Positions 33,351 to 46,645 of a stretch of DNA of 64,000 nt are shown here, piece by piece (the first letter of the stretch is position 1; every line of letters starts with the position of its first letter). The position numbers were made by a program, and so were the translations under genes. Source of the stretch: Aurifilum marmelostoma. Taxonomy: Eukaryota; Ascomycota; Sordariomycetes; Diaporthales; Cryphonectriaceae. A model generated the notes under the pieces. The model was not told the DNA's origin. It ran no database searches and worked only from the letters and a program-made list of their open reading frames with translations. The DNA lies in assembly GCA_027559495.1 (NCBI GenBank), contig JAMXSV010000006.1, positions 1,612,001 through 1,676,000 of the forward strand, in the 5' to 3' direction.

Positions 33351-35399
33351 ATAAAAGAAGTAATAGCAATTTATTTAGGAAGAATAATAGCTTAATATTA
33401 TTACTTAATAGGAATCTAATTAACTAAATAAAAATATTCTAATAGAGTAAGTAATAGACTTTATTAATTATAATTTTCTTAATTAGACTATATATTATAA
33501 TAATAGTTGCATATTATATCTCTCGGAGAAAGAAAGTTTAGAATAATTCCTCTAGAAATCTATAGAATAATAGCAGCTTGCTATAGAAAGCAGGGCTTCT
33601 ACTAAAGATAAATAATCAGATTATTCTGCTAACCCTATAGATCAGGGATTCAAGGAAAGATAAGACTAAGGGAAGTTTCTCCTATAGCACTACCTAATAT
33701 AGCTTGCAAATAATAACAAATATATATTAGATACTATATTATCCCTAGCTTATAATAGGCGCGATAACAATTTAGAAAATGCAGACTTTACTCTAGCACT
33801 AATAGAAGAAGATATAATAGAAATACTTACTCTCGAAGAAGAAATACTCTAGAATAAATAGCTAAATAACTTATCTAAACCTATTATGCAATAATATATA
33901 GATAAGTTAGGAGAATTAGCATTAACTAGTCTATATAGCAGCATTAGCTTCTATAACCTAGATACTAAGAAATAAACTAAGCATCTTATATATAGAATTC
34001 TCCTAAAAGAACTCTTCTAGAATATTCTAATCCAAAACTATAAAGCAAAAAGAATAGAGGATTCTAGGATTAATGCATTCTACCTTAGATACTACTAATT
34101 AGCATAGATCTTATGCATTTATTATAGCTATTAAATTTACTTTAAAGAAAAAGTTAAATATAAATAGTTTCTAGCTAGAGAAGAAGGATAAGTTATCTAA
34201 GCGCATAAAGAACCCAAACTTCAGTTTAGAGAAGTACTAGATAAGAAGCATAATAACGCTTTTATCAGACTATTAGAAAATTGCCTAAAGCCTTGCATAG
34301 AAAGGAAATGCAAATAGTAGCAATGCTTAGTAGAAAAATGCACTATTTATATATAGAATAAAGCATATGCCTAGCATATATAATAGCGTAGTAGGAAGCA
34401 TTATAAGCATATATAATAATAAGCTAGAGCATTAGCCTAGCAAGCAGCTAGAAGAACCCTAAAAAAATAGGATTGCCTATAATAAGACTATAGATAATTA
34501 GACTAGAATAGTCCCTATATAAAGCCTCTAGAACGAACTACGCTTATATTATTATTAATGCATATATCTATAAAGAAAGATATAATGCCCTATTAAATAG
34601 TAGTATATAAGAAAATTATATATTCCTAAATATTATTAATATAGCAAAGATACTATAGCAGCAGAAGGAAAAGCTCTATATACTTAATACTATAAAAGGA
34701 AAGCTAATTGCGTATAACCTAGATATAGTTAATAAGAAAATTAATTATCTACCTATATAGATATAAAGATATATAATTAAGGTTTTTTTTAATATTATAG
34801 ATATAATATATTATAATATAATATTAGAACTTTTATAGCTTAAGAAGCATAATCCTCAAATTAATTAAACTACTAGCTAGATCTCTTAGGAATAAGCTAT
34901 ACCTAATAGGATAGTTGCAATTAAAGGCATAGAACAAGATTTAGTTACTAAGGATAGCTAAGAGAGATACTTAAATAAGAACTTAATATATACCTCTAAA
35001 TTAGCAAAGACTAATAGCTTATAGAGAAGGATTATAAGCGCCTTGAATCTATAGAAGGAGGTTAGGCATAGATTAGATTTATAAGTAAGCAGAAACTAGT
35101 TAGAAAGACTTAGTCTAGTATAGAGCAATAATAATAGGCAGCAATAATAGAAATAGAAGCTGCAGCCTTAGAAACTTAGTCTAGCCTAGAGCAGCTAGAA
35201 TAGGCTAGAGAAGCAAATAAATCAAGAATTATAAAGAATCAGATAAAGCTAATTAGAATATAATATTACTGCAATATTGCTTAGGAATGCTTAATAGTAC
35301 CTCTTATTCCTATAAGTAGTAATAATAGAAGAAGAACCCCTACTAATATTTGATAGTATATTATAAGAGTACTACAAATTTACTAGATTATTCTTAGGA

Positions 35400-38115
35400 A
35401 AGTATAAGGGATTGCTTTCTGCTAGAATCTAATTCGATTATAAAATATCTCTTAAGAAAGGGATAGAACCAAAATTTTTCCCTATCTATAGACTAGATAA
35501 AGCAAGACTTAAGGCACTTAGGGAGTACCTAAACAAGAATCTTAAAAGAGAATATATTAGGGAATTATACTCTCTAGCAGGATATCTAATCCTCTTTATA
35601 TCCAAAAAGAATAGCAAACTTAGGCTATATATAGACTTTAGATAACTTAATAATATAATAATTAAGGATTATTATTTACTGCTAAGAAGCAATAAATTAA
35701 AAGATAGGATATAAGGCGTATAATAGTTTACTGCATTCGATCTTAAAAAAGAATACTATTATATATAGATTGCAAAGAGATATAAATAGAAGATAGCTTT
35801 TAGAACTTGCTATAAATATTATAAATATTATATTATGCTATTTAAACTAACTAATATACTAGCTATATTCCAACGCATAATCAACTATATCCTTTGCAAA
35901 TTCCTTAATATCTTTATTATTGCCTACCTAAATAATATCCTTATTTACTTAAAGAACCTTAAGATATACAAATAATATATGCAAACTATACTATAGATGC
36001 TGCAAGATGCTAAGATGCTAGTAGAACCTACTAAATATTATTTCTATACTTAGAAAGTAGATTATCTCGGATATACTCTTAAACTAGGCGCAATTTGCAT
36101 ATAGAAAGATAAAATTAAAGCAATTAAGGATTAGCTTACACCTAAAAACTTTATAGATATTCGAGCATTTCTTAAATATATTAATTTCTATAGATAGTTT
36201 ATTAAGAATTATAGCAAGGAAGTTAAACCCCTTATAGAACTTACTAAAAAAGAAATGCTATTTTATTAGGCAGAAGAATAATAGCAAGCATTTAATAAAA
36301 TTAAGAATCTTATATTAAAAGATCTAGTTTGCAAAGAATTAGACCTTAGTAAGGAACTTAAGTTATATATAAATGCATTAGACTTTGCTATTAGAGCAGA
36401 ACTTAACTAGCGTAATAAAAGAGGATAATTAAGATTAATTGCTAACTTCTTAAAAAAGCTTAATAGACTAGAATTGCAGTATAGAATACTAGATAAGGAA
36501 CTTATAGCTATTATAGAAGTATTTAAGGAATAAGAGCGATATCTTATTAGCGCAAAATACTAGATTAAAGTATTTTCTAATTATAAAAATCTTACTATAT
36601 TTACTATAATAAAGATACTTAATAAATAATAAGTAAAATAAGCAAAGTACCTATTATAGTTTAATCTTAAGATTATTTATATTTAAGAAAAGAAAAATAT
36701 TAAAGCAGATACTCTTAGCAGAAGGTCTAATTATTAGAATAAGGTTATAGAAGAAATCTAGAATATCTTTATAATAGATAAGAAAGGAAACCTTATTAAT
36801 ATATATAAAGAGCTAAATGCTACCCTTAGAATTAGTTAAATAAGCAAGAACCTAGAAAATATAACTCTAGAGAAATAAGACTAGTATATCTAGAATATAT
36901 ATAATGCCCTAGTATATAGATATTAGGAAGTTAGAGCAATCTTAGTATAGATTTCGAGATACTAAAACCTGCTAGGCCTTAAAAAGAGAGTTAAGAATCT
37001 CTTATAGAATTGCAATAGTTGCAAGAAGAATAAGGCGGAAAAATATAAGCCTTATAGATTACTTTACCCTCTATTAGTACCAAATTCGGTTTAGCAATTA
37101 GCTAGCCTAGATTTTATTATTAAGCTATTTCTCTTATAAGAACCCTTAACTAAAGTGCAATTTAATAGCATTCTAGTAGTAGTTTGCAGACTAAGCAAGT
37201 ACGCTTACTTTCTACTATATAAAGAGAGCAGTATAGCAGAAGACCTTGCATATATATTTTTTAGAATAATTATAGCTAATTATAGTATGCTATAAGAAAT
37301 TATCTTAGATAGGGATAGGAAGTTTATATTAAACTTCTAGACCTTACTTATAAAGCAGCTTAGAGCAGCTTATAAGATATTAACTGCATTTTATCTATAA
37401 ATAGATAGATAGACAAAATGCATAAATCAAATTTTAAAATAATATCTATGCTATTATATTAATTATAAATAAGATAATTAGATTAAATTATTGCTATTAG
37501 CGCAGTTTGCATATAATAGCGCAGATATAAGTATAATAAAGATATTGCTATTCTATATAGTATATAAGCATAACCCTATAGCATACTATAAAGCATTGCT
37601 AGGAGCAAATGCAAAAGCAGCAGATAAGAAAGCTTAAAGAATTTAGAAAATCTATAAAGAACTATAGTAAGAACTTGCATTTATTAGGGAATAAATAATA
37701 AAATATGCAAATACTAAGAGGATTAAGGGACTAATCCTTAAGAAAGGAGATAAGGTTTACCTTTTTTAACAAAATATTAAGATAAAGAGATCTAGTAATA
37801 AGCTTAATTATAAAAAGCTTAGTCTATTTAAAATTTTGCAGAAAATCTTACTAGTTAATTATAAACTTATACTCCCCTATAGCATAAAAATATACTTAGT
37901 TTTCTATATTTTACTACTTAAGCTAGTAGTATAAAATGTAAAGATTAATAATAGCATCGAAGTTAAAAATAATAAACTAGAATATAAGATTAGAAAAATC
38001 CTTAAGCATAGAGAATAGAATAATATACTAGAATATCTAATTAAATAAAAAGGCTACCCCTTAAGCAAAAATATATAGGAACCCCTAGAAAACATTACTA
38101 ATGCGCTAAAATAGC
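35400..38115 (+). pseudogene. Gypsy pol remnant: RT, RNase H, integrase, chromodomain
   Basis: RT at ~35400-36080 (AGYLILFISKKNSKLRLYID; YLNNILIYLKN in place of the YxDD box, with DD read as NN). RNase H at ~36330-36700 (DFAIRAEL; YRILDKELIAIIE). Integrase at ~36960-37560 (IILDRDRKF; LLLAQFAYNSA). A chromodomain closes the frame at ~37970-38115 (EYLIKxKGYPLSKN then EPLEN), which marks the chromovirus lineage that targets heterochromatin. Stops throughout; nonfunctional. Confidence 0.9.
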
Positions 38116-38379
38116 TTGCGCAATACTAGTCTAAGAAAGGATAATTATAGCAGTAATTAGTTAGCTTATAGAAATATTAGGAATATAGCCTATTAGTTAA
38201 AATATCCTATTAGTTAATAAAATAAGCTACTAATTAAGGAAATATTAATTAAAGATAGTATTAGAAGAAAAAGATGCACTAAGCTAGGCTAAGGATTAGC
38301 AGCTAACTAAAGATCTAGCTATATCTTCTAGCCTATATTCATCTAGAATACTTAAATCTAGTAGGGTCTAACTAGCCCC

Positions 38380-38760
38380 TCCTATAGGCTAGCTATTAGA
38401 GGGAGAGCCCTTAAGAGCTAAGGCTTTAGCGCCTTAGTTAGCCTCTTTAGCAACTAAACGCTTAGCCTTAGCCTCTGCCTCCTCCGCCTCTAGATGCTTT
38501 AACTCTCCTAGATTTATTAAGCCCCAATAAATAGCCTAAGCTATCTTCTCTCTCTATATCTTCTTCTATTAGCAGAGATGCATTAACTTTAGCTTAAGAT
38601 CTTCAATTTCGTCCTTTAACTTTTAATGCTAGAAGGAGATATTAAGAAGCTTAGAAGAGTTAGTTAGTTTAAGAATATCGCATTTGGAATATTAGCAACG
38701 CACGCACTTAGCGCACTAAGAAGAATCCTTAGGAGATACCTAATAGGATTTTAAGCCTTA
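38380..38760 (-). pseudogene. Decayed antisense ORF inside the gypsy element (Cys-rich plus coiled coil)
   Basis: On the minus strand, opposite to gag-pol, one frame reads Cys-x2-Cys-x2-Cys then Cys four residues on (Cys codons at 38695-38715), then a charged coiled coil (KLKDEIEDLKLKLMHLC), then GELKHLEAEEAEAKAKRLVA and a Ser/Gly-rich tail. Stops at TAG/TAA occur where Trp or Gln would be expected after RIP. The layout resembles small Cys-rich coiled-coil proteins often annotated in fungal genomes, but I cannot confirm homology. No function assigned. Confidence 0.45.
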
Positions 38761-38981
38761 AGCATTATAGAAAGAATAAGAAATTATAATAATAGCTTTA
38801 GAAAGAATAATTAAATAAAGGAACTTCTTCTACTTTAATCTATTAGAATAAGGATTAAAAGATTTCAGTTTTGCAACTCTATTTAATATCCTAATTAGGA
38901 AGGCATAATAATATAGTAAGATAATAGCAGGAAAATTTATAAGAAAATTATTAGGAATAATAATTTATAGAAGGGAGATAA

Positions 38982-39512
38982 TATTATAACCTATCTAATA
39001 TGCAGATTATAATAAAGATTGCAGCATAGCACTAAGGCTATATAGAACAAACTATAGAGAGCTAAGAGTCTAATACTCTAGGATAGAACTAGTATAATGG
39101 GATTATATAAGCTAGGGTTAGGGTTATAAAGATTGCTTAGTTAAGAGAGTTAATATCGATTCTATTGACTAGTTAAAGGAATTAGTATTGACTCAGTTAA
39201 CTAGTTAAAGAATTTAATATCAACTCTAGCCTACCTTTATTAGGAAGGAACTAATACTACTAACAAAGAACTAAAGAATAGGTTATAAAAGGAATATATT
39301 TGCTACTATTAGATAGATTTAGTATATAGCTCTTTAATTATTAATCTAAGTATTACTTCTAATATAAGTAATAGCTTTACTGCTAGTAATACACTGCAGA
39401 AGACTTTGGAAATTATTTCTATATTCTTTAGATTATACTTTAATATCCTTCTTGCCTAATATAAACCCTTGTGTACTTATTATATACCCTGGTTATAGCA
39501 GTGCTTATTATA
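38982..39512 (+). repeat. 3' LTR of gypsy element
   Basis: 531 bp, begins TATTATAACC (the 5' copy begins TGTTATGACC) and ends TTATTATA. Its differences from the 5' LTR are almost all C/T or G/A transitions. The outer end is better preserved than the inner end. Confidence 0.93.
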
Positions 39513-39679
39513 ATCTACTAGAAAATACCCTTTTGCATAGATGCTTTAGAAGATTATAATTTAACTAATCTTTTTAAAATCCCTAATTAGGACTTTTAAA
39601 AAGACTTTAGCTAAAGCTAGGCATAAGAAATACTAGTATTAAAGATGCATAATATCTCTTTAATAATAGATAATCTGCA

Positions 39680-42600
39680 GATATTAATAATCTAGCATTA
39701 TATGCCTAACCTTAAGAGCAAGGAGGATTTTAAGGACTAAAGCATTCTTATTAAGAATATCCTTAATAGCATTAGATATAAATACTATATCTTTAAGCAT
39801 ATTCCCTAGCCTAAAGGGAACTAAGCTGCTCTTATATAATAGAAATGCTAGTAGGCTTAAATTATTATAATGCTCTAGAGTATTCTAAAGAATATCTATA
39901 ATACCCTTATAAATGCAGACATTAACTTAAGGAAGAAGGACCTATATATTCTATATTAGGGTATATTGCGTATTATTTTTAGATACTTAGAGAAGCATAT
40001 TAATATAATTGCCTAATAATATGCTACTTATAAAGTATCGGATTATGCTATTCTAGCAGCATTTTGCAATAATCTTTAAGTTATGCAATATTGCTTTACT
40101 AAATTAAACTACTGCCTGCCTAATAACTTTATAATTGCGCTAATCCTAAAGAAGATTAAATAGATTCTTCTAATCTTCTATAGCTTTGCAGCAAGGGACT
40201 ATAAGAAGGGCTAATTGAGTTAGGATAATCTAATATCTAAGATTAACTCTGCTATTACTACTAGAATAGGAAATATAGCCTTTATAGCGCTAAAGAACTT
40301 TTAATCCTTAAATAGAGGCTAAAGGGGTAAATAATAATAGCCTAAGGAAGACTCTCTTCTAGCAAAAGGGGTAATTAATAGCATTAAGCTCCTAAAGTCT
40401 ATTATTAAAATAGTTTTATACTATTACTAGTGCAAAAGGATTCTTCTTGCTACCTAGAAATACTACTCTAGCTATAATAAATGCTATAGCTTAAGAGATA
40501 AATTATGCAAAGATTATTAAGCTAATAAGAGTAGCGATTAGATATTAAATACTATAACTATAGCACTTATTATATTTAGAGAATCGAATATAGCAAATAC
40601 TAAGATAGCTTTAATAGCAATCTCTATGCTTATTAATGCTAAAGCCTTATTTAGAAATAGCATTATTGCTAATTTAGGTGCCTTAAAGATAATCTTTAAT
40701 AATGCTAAATAGTTTATAGAGATAGTGCAGCTGCCTTATTCTTAGCTAGTAGAATTAGCAGTAGGCTTGCTTTATATTATAATAGATAGTACTATTCAAT
40801 TTAATACTCTTTATTTAGATAGCAGTATTAGAATAATTATGCTTAAGGATATATGCTATTTACTAGCTATCCTATATAATTTAGTAAATATAAGCATCCT
40901 TAGCTAGTATAAAGTAGAATTTAAAAGCTTAAAGAAATAATTTATTTATATAAGCTTAAAAGACTCTCTCTGCAGTTTCTACTAAAAGAATAATATAGCT
41001 ATATTCAAAACTACAAATATTCTAGCTTCTATAGGAAAAGGCCTAGTTGCAAAGCTAGCAATGCTCTTATTAGTCTTCTATAAATAATTTTATAATCGCT
41101 TTATATATATAAGCTTAGCTGCTATTTAGGATATAGCAAAGAGGGCTAGTATTATAGTTATTAAGGAAAAGAATTTTTGCTATAAACTCTGCTTAAAAAA
41201 CCGCTTTATAGATATCTATAGATAAGCATAAAAGGTTAAGTATAACTTTCCTAGTTAATTAATTTGCTTTAATCTTATTAAGTTCTAAGAAGAGTATAAT
41301 AGAAGGCAATATTGCTTGCATTTCGTTAATATAAATATAAACTATTATTAGATCTACTTTGCTAATAAGAAGAATAAGATATATTTATAGATTTAAGAAT
41401 TTATAGTATTCTTTAAGCAATAGTCTAGCTAAAAGATTTAAGCCCTTAGATATAATAATAATCCTAAGTTTAGACTAGCTATATCTATTTTTAAGGATTT
41501 AAAACTTTAGCAATAGGCTAATAAGCAAGGAATTGCAATTCTTTATATAATTCTATACTTGCTATAGATAAATAGCAAGGCAGAGAAGGCTAGGTATAAT
41601 ATTATTAAAAAAGCATAATTAGCCTATAATGCAGCAAACTTACTTTTAAGATTATAGCTATTTATAATAGAAGCAGCATATAAAGTTATTAATCTTTTTC
41701 TAAGCATAGCTAATAAAGATTATAAGGCATCTATCTAGAAGCTTAAATAACGCCTAAATCTGCCTTAAGAGGCTATTCTAAATGCTAGATTCCTTAAAGT
41801 AGTTAGAAGCGATATATAGATTTATATAAAGAAAGCTTATTAATAATTAAGCAATAAATATATTAAAATAGGCTTAAAGATAAAGCTTCTATTCTAGGGT
41901 AGCCTATTAGGGAGGATTATTTAGATTTATAATCCTAAAGCTAATAAAATAATGCATATAGTTGCTATTAAGATATAAAAGTATAAAGACTTTCCTCTAA
42001 GCAATCTAAAGATAGTAGAAGTTAAATATATTGCTAAGTTTAGCAAATTCTCTATTAAAAATAAGTTTTCCTTAATATAAATGCTTATAATAGATTAAAA
42101 TATAATTAAGGAAGAGATATTTAGAGATTCTAAAATATGCTTAGGAATGCTCTTGCCTAACTAAGAAGACTCTTCTCCTTAATAAAGTGCAATCTTTAAT
42201 TCTTTATATAAGCCCTTAAGAGAATTTCCTAAGCTTTCTAGATTGCCTACTCTAGGCTATACTCCTAAATTAGAATTAAGAGCGAATGCAAAGAGTAAAT
42301 AAGAGAAAGCTAGAAGTAGAAAGAAAGAAACTGCTAAAAAGAAGGGGACTTTAGAGTTATGCATTAGAGATAAGATAGTAATAATACCTGCTATATAAAT
42401 AACGCCTATATATATATCTAAACTAATATCCTATCTGCATAAGAATATTATTAATAATATATCTTAGGGAATAACTGCTAAGAAAGTTCTAGCAGAAAAG
42501 AAACCTATCTCTAAGTCTTACTGCTCTTATTTAATAGCTCTTTAATTACTAATATATTGCTAACTACTAAGAAAGGCTAAGAATAAATAGCAACTTAATT

Positions 42601-44285
42601 TGCCTAACTTCTTAAAAGGCATAAGCAATCTTGCTATTGCTAATAAAGTGCTTTATAATAACTATAAAACCCCTATTAAATCTATTTGCCTCTTAGCGCT
42701 TAAGGCTTAATATCTAATTAATATAAAGGCCTTAATAATTCTAAAGATCTATAAATAAGCTACTAAGTTGCCTAATTTCGAGGCTGCCTAGAAGCTAGCT
42801 TATAATAATAGCATTGCTAAACTTAAGAAGAACTATATCTATAATTAGTCTCTTTCTAATTTAAGCGCAAATATTCTCTCTGCTAAGTAAGTATTTAATC
42901 TAAAAGATAATTCTAATAATCCCCTTAGCAATAAGAAGATTCTATAAGTAAGGCCTATTATCTATAGTAATTATAAAATTAAGAACTAATTTATAGAGAA
43001 TATATACTCTATAATTGCATTCTTAATAAGTATTAAACTATTTATAGCTTTTATAGCTATTAAGAACTTAGCCTAAAAGAAGTTCGACTTTGCTATTGCC
43101 TTTTTTAACTTATCTATTCCTAAGGGCAATTGCATTTTTATTTAATTATCTCTAAGATATAAATGCTAGGATAGTAAAGTCTAGCTAATAGTAAAGAGAA
43201 TATATAGAATGCAATAATCTTCCCTTTAGTAATTTAAGATTATTACTCCTTTCCTTAAAGATCTAGGATTTAAGCCTTTTAATAATAAATTATATATATT
43301 TAAGAATAAGAAGATAGGAATCCTCCTTATTTTATATATTAATAATATGCTTATTACAGCTCTGCAATTTTTAGATATTAATAAAATTGCTATATATATT
43401 AGCAAATAGTTTAATTTTAAGCATTTAGGCAAGCTAGAGAAGTTCTTAAGTTTTAATATTAAAAGAGATAAAAAAGCTTTTACTATTTTTCTTTTATAAG
43501 AGGAGTATACTAAAAAGATCTTTAAACTATATAGTTTTAATATTAATAAATTTATAAAGACCCTATAGCTAGCTAATCTTAAATTGCCTGCTATATAGGA
43601 GCTTATTGCTAATAAAATAAAAATATATTAGAAATGCATAAAAGCCTTAAACTAGCTATTAATTAGAATAAGGGTTAATATTATATATATAGTTAATAAG
43701 ATTGCTAAGAGAAATATAGGTCCTTCTAAGGCATATATATGCCTTTAAAAGCATATTTTTAAATATCTTACGAAATTAGCTAATCTAGGCCTTCTTTTAA
43801 ATAGTAAATTGCTTATTCGCAATATTATAAGCGCTTATACTAATATCTCTTAAGCAAATAATCTTATATTATAATAATTAATAGCTAGATTTATTATATT
43901 TATAGCTAATGCTTCTATAATATAGAAATTAAAGATTTAAATGCTAGTTATTCTCTCTATTACTAAGGCTAAGTTTATAAACCTTATACTAACTAGCTAA
44001 GCCCTAATCTAAATCTAGTTATTTATTAAGGAATTTAGCATTAATGCTAAAAAGCTATTGCTTTTATTTATAAATAGTCTTAATGCAAAGTATAATATAC
44101 TAAATAAGAATAATATAGCTAGAACTTAGCATATTAATATTTAATATAAGTAGATTATTAAGCAAATTAGTAATAATAACTTTGCTATTTAGCATATTGC
44201 TACTAATAGAATAGCAGCAAATAGCCTAACTAAGCTCTTAAAAGCCCTTAAGTATGCTAACTTTATAAAAGCTATTTAGCCTAGT
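39680..44285 (+). pseudogene. Copia polyprotein remnant: Gag, integrase, RT, RNase H
   Basis: Gag-like region at ~39680-40320 (SDYAILAAFCNN; NNFIIALILKKI; FYSFAARDYKKG). Integrase at ~41060-41420 (EEYNRRQYCLHFV). RT at ~42930-43580 (FDFAIAFFNLSIPKGN; ILYINNMLITA for the YVDD box; HLGKLEKFLSFNIKRD). RNase H to ~44285 (ITKAKFINLIL; NIARTxHINI; AANSLTKLLKALKY). In-frame stops throughout. The order identifies Ty1/copia. Not translatable. Confidence 0.88.
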
Positions 44286-44454
44286 TTATTGCTTAATCTA
44301 TAGATAGAGATATATATACTGAAAGGAGGAATATATAGAGGAGAAGGTTTCGCCTAGGGAATAATTTGGTGCCTTGGGATACTATAGAGACCTGGATATT
44401 GCCTATTTGGGATATGGATATAGCATATATTTTGGGCAGTTGCCTGAGGGGGTG

Positions 44455-44602
44455 TGTGCGAGGGCCAGTGACTCACTGCTCTGGCCTGTGCGCTGTTGCT
44501 AGCTGCCTGCCCTTACCTAGATAGCCTCTGCTAGCCAGATAGCCTCTTTTCCTCTCTTCTTTCCTTTCGGCAGCGCTTTTCCTATGCATCTGTTTTCCCA
44601 TA
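44455..44602 (+). repeat. 3' LTR of copia element
   Basis: 148 bp copy of 31356-31503, differing by about three C-to-T changes plus one transition near the end (CCTATA versus CCCATA). Followed by the ATATA duplication at 44603-44607. Confidence 0.9.
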
Positions 44603-45942
44603 ATATATATCTTCATGTCGGGGCGGTGCGAGGTTGAAACGAGATGGTATATACAACTAGATATCTGGATATATGTTCTATTCCTCTACGCCCAATGGCG
44701 GCTGTGACGTCGTGTGAGAACGGTTAACAATTATAACATGACATCTTTCTACTTATATCGTCTACCCACATCTTTCTGATACAATTGAGCCAGTGAAGGA
44801 TGGAGGCAGGGAAGGGCTGCGCGGTGAGGACAAGTCGGCATCTCAGGACGTTTTATGCGAATCAGCCTAGACGGCCGGAAACAGGAAGACAATTCTTCAG
44901 CATGAGCATTGTGAACAAAACCAGTATTCTATGATGAAAGACTCAACGCAAGATTTCGACGGTTAATCCTTTCCCTGCAAAGGACATCATCAAATCATCC
45001 AGAATCACCACTCCTTGAATCACACTATCTACAGCCACTTACATAAGTCTGTCCAAACTCCCGACCAAGGCGACCCAAGGTCGAGACAAAACAAATGAGA
45101 AAGGAGGGACAATCATGTCATCAAAACCACACAAGGCAGCAACTGATGCTGATGGATGATGACAACATCTTCCAGACCCAGAGAGACCAGAGTGACGAAG
45201 ACAAAAACAAGAGTGGGCCGGGGGGGGAAGGTGGCGAAAGTCAATCCAACAAAGAACTTTTGCACAATCACCTCCTGGCATGGTTTGTTCTACTCATACT
45301 CGCCCCCCTACGCAACTGGCCGGTCCCGGCGGCCGGGGCCGGGAGAGAGACAGAGGAGTGAGGGGAGGGTTGGTCAGGCAGTCGTGTATGGGATGGGGTC
45401 ATGTAAGACTCGGGGCAGGGAGAAAATCTATGTAGTCTGGAATGATAGGTGTGTGTGTGGCTGGATATATTTACTACTACTGGATGGTCACATGAAGAAC
45501 TACCCAAGACACACGGATACTGAACGATCCGCTGCACCCCCTCCTCAGGCGCCACACCCAATCGGTGAACAAGAGAACTGTTGTTGACGGGAGGAGAGGA
45601 GGAAGGGGCCGGTTGGCTTACATCCCACACACAAGAGGGTCGGGGGAGGGGAGAAACAGGCGTAGCGGGCAAATAAGCGATGACAACGAAAAAAAAGCTT
45701 ACTTGCATTGTAAACCCGGCCGTGCAGAAGCGAGGGGTTTTGGTATCACGCAGACCAGGACTAAGCTGGGGGGGGGGGGCCTACGGGACGGGCCCTCTTC
45801 CGCCGTCCTGCCTGCCCTTGGGCTTCTTTTTTGTCTCACGTCTGTCTACTTTTCTCGCTTGTCTTTCAGCGGCTGGTGGTGTTGGTGGGCTTTTGTTCCC
45901 GGTTTTCTTTTTGCCGAGGACGGCATAATGTACATGGTGGGT

Positions 45943-45945
<3 letters not shown>

Positions 45946-45977
<32 letters not shown>
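45946..45977. repeat. (GA)n microsatellite
   Basis: About 16 uninterrupted AG/GA units in the purine-rich region. Confidence 0.9.
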
Positions 45978-45980
<3 letters not shown>

Positions 45981-46607
45981 GGACGGGGATCATGTGCATT
46001 GAGGATCGGTTAGACGGCTGTGTAAAGGAGGTGGGGATGGTCGAGGTGTGAGGTCGTAGTGGGCTGGTGCCGACGCATTGTCGTCTTTGGCCTCGTGCAT
46101 AACGTGAGATGACGGGCTCGGATGACAGAGAGGGGGGGGAAAGCGAAAGCCCGGGCGAGCAAAGGAGCGGAGAAACGAAGAGAGAAGGAAAAAAGAAAAA
46201 AAAAAAAAAGGGAGACAAGGTCCCCGAGATGGGCCGCCCACACCTCCTTTTTCTGCTTCTGCTTGACTGTTCCGGGCAGTGGGTGACAATGAACAAGAGG
46301 GATGGGCTAATAGCGTCATGTAGAGTGAAAGAAAAGTACGAATGAGGCAAGAAAAGGAGGGGAAGGGGGAAGCAGAATCAGGTTTGGTGCTGCAGGTGAT
46401 GATGATGACCACATACATGCACATCGGACGAGTGAAGAGCTGCAAGGTGATAACTAATGAGCGTCGAGAGAAAGACGAGGACAGGATGAGGTTGGTTGGG
46501 TGTGGTGTGGGTGGCCGTGTGAATGGGCCGGAGGATCTGAGGGGAAGGGGAACATCGCGATGTCGCTGGCAGTATGTGAGTGGATGGGCGGGAGGGAAAG
46601 AACAGCG

Positions 46608-46610
<3 letters not shown>

Positions 46611-46641
<31 letters not shown>
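46611..46641. repeat. (GA)n microsatellite
   Basis: About 15 uninterrupted GA units, followed by AGAGGAGGAGC. Confidence 0.9.

Positions 46642-46645
<4 letters not shown>

Larger units (their letters stand above)
31775..39512 (+). mobile_element. Ty3/gypsy chromovirus retrotransposon, RIP-degraded, nested in the copia element
   Basis: 7.74 kb element with 531-bp LTRs (31775-32305 and 38982-39512), flanked by a perfect 5-bp target duplication ATCTA (31770-31774 and 39513-39517). A purine tract (AGAAGGGAGATAA) precedes the 3' LTR. Plus-strand coding order is gag, RT, RNase H, integrase, chromodomain, which is diagnostic of a gypsy chromovirus. Nearly every Trp and Gln codon is a stop, consistent with C-to-T mutation on both strands. 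About 860 bp between the chromodomain and the 3' LTR carries a decayed antisense ORF. Confidence 0.95.
31356..44602 (+). mobile_element. Ty1/copia LTR retrotransposon, RIP-degraded, interrupted by a gypsy element
   Basis: Two 148-bp direct repeats (31356-31503 and 44455-44602) bound the block and are flanked by ATATA duplications (31351-31355 and 44603-44607). Without the nested gypsy insertion and its target duplication the element is ~5.5 kb, the normal size for copia. A purine tract (GAGGGGG) precedes the 3' LTR. Translation of the AT-rich interior on the plus strand gives, in order, Gag-like, zinc-knuckle-like, integrase, reverse transcriptase and RNase H matches, all broken by stops. Integrase before RT identifies the superfamily. 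Confidence 0.92.

Noticed and set aside
31356..44602. AT-rich block considered as a centromere or mitochondrial insertion
   Set aside because: LTRs, target duplications and traceable gag-pol domains fully explain it as nested RIP-mutated retrotransposons.
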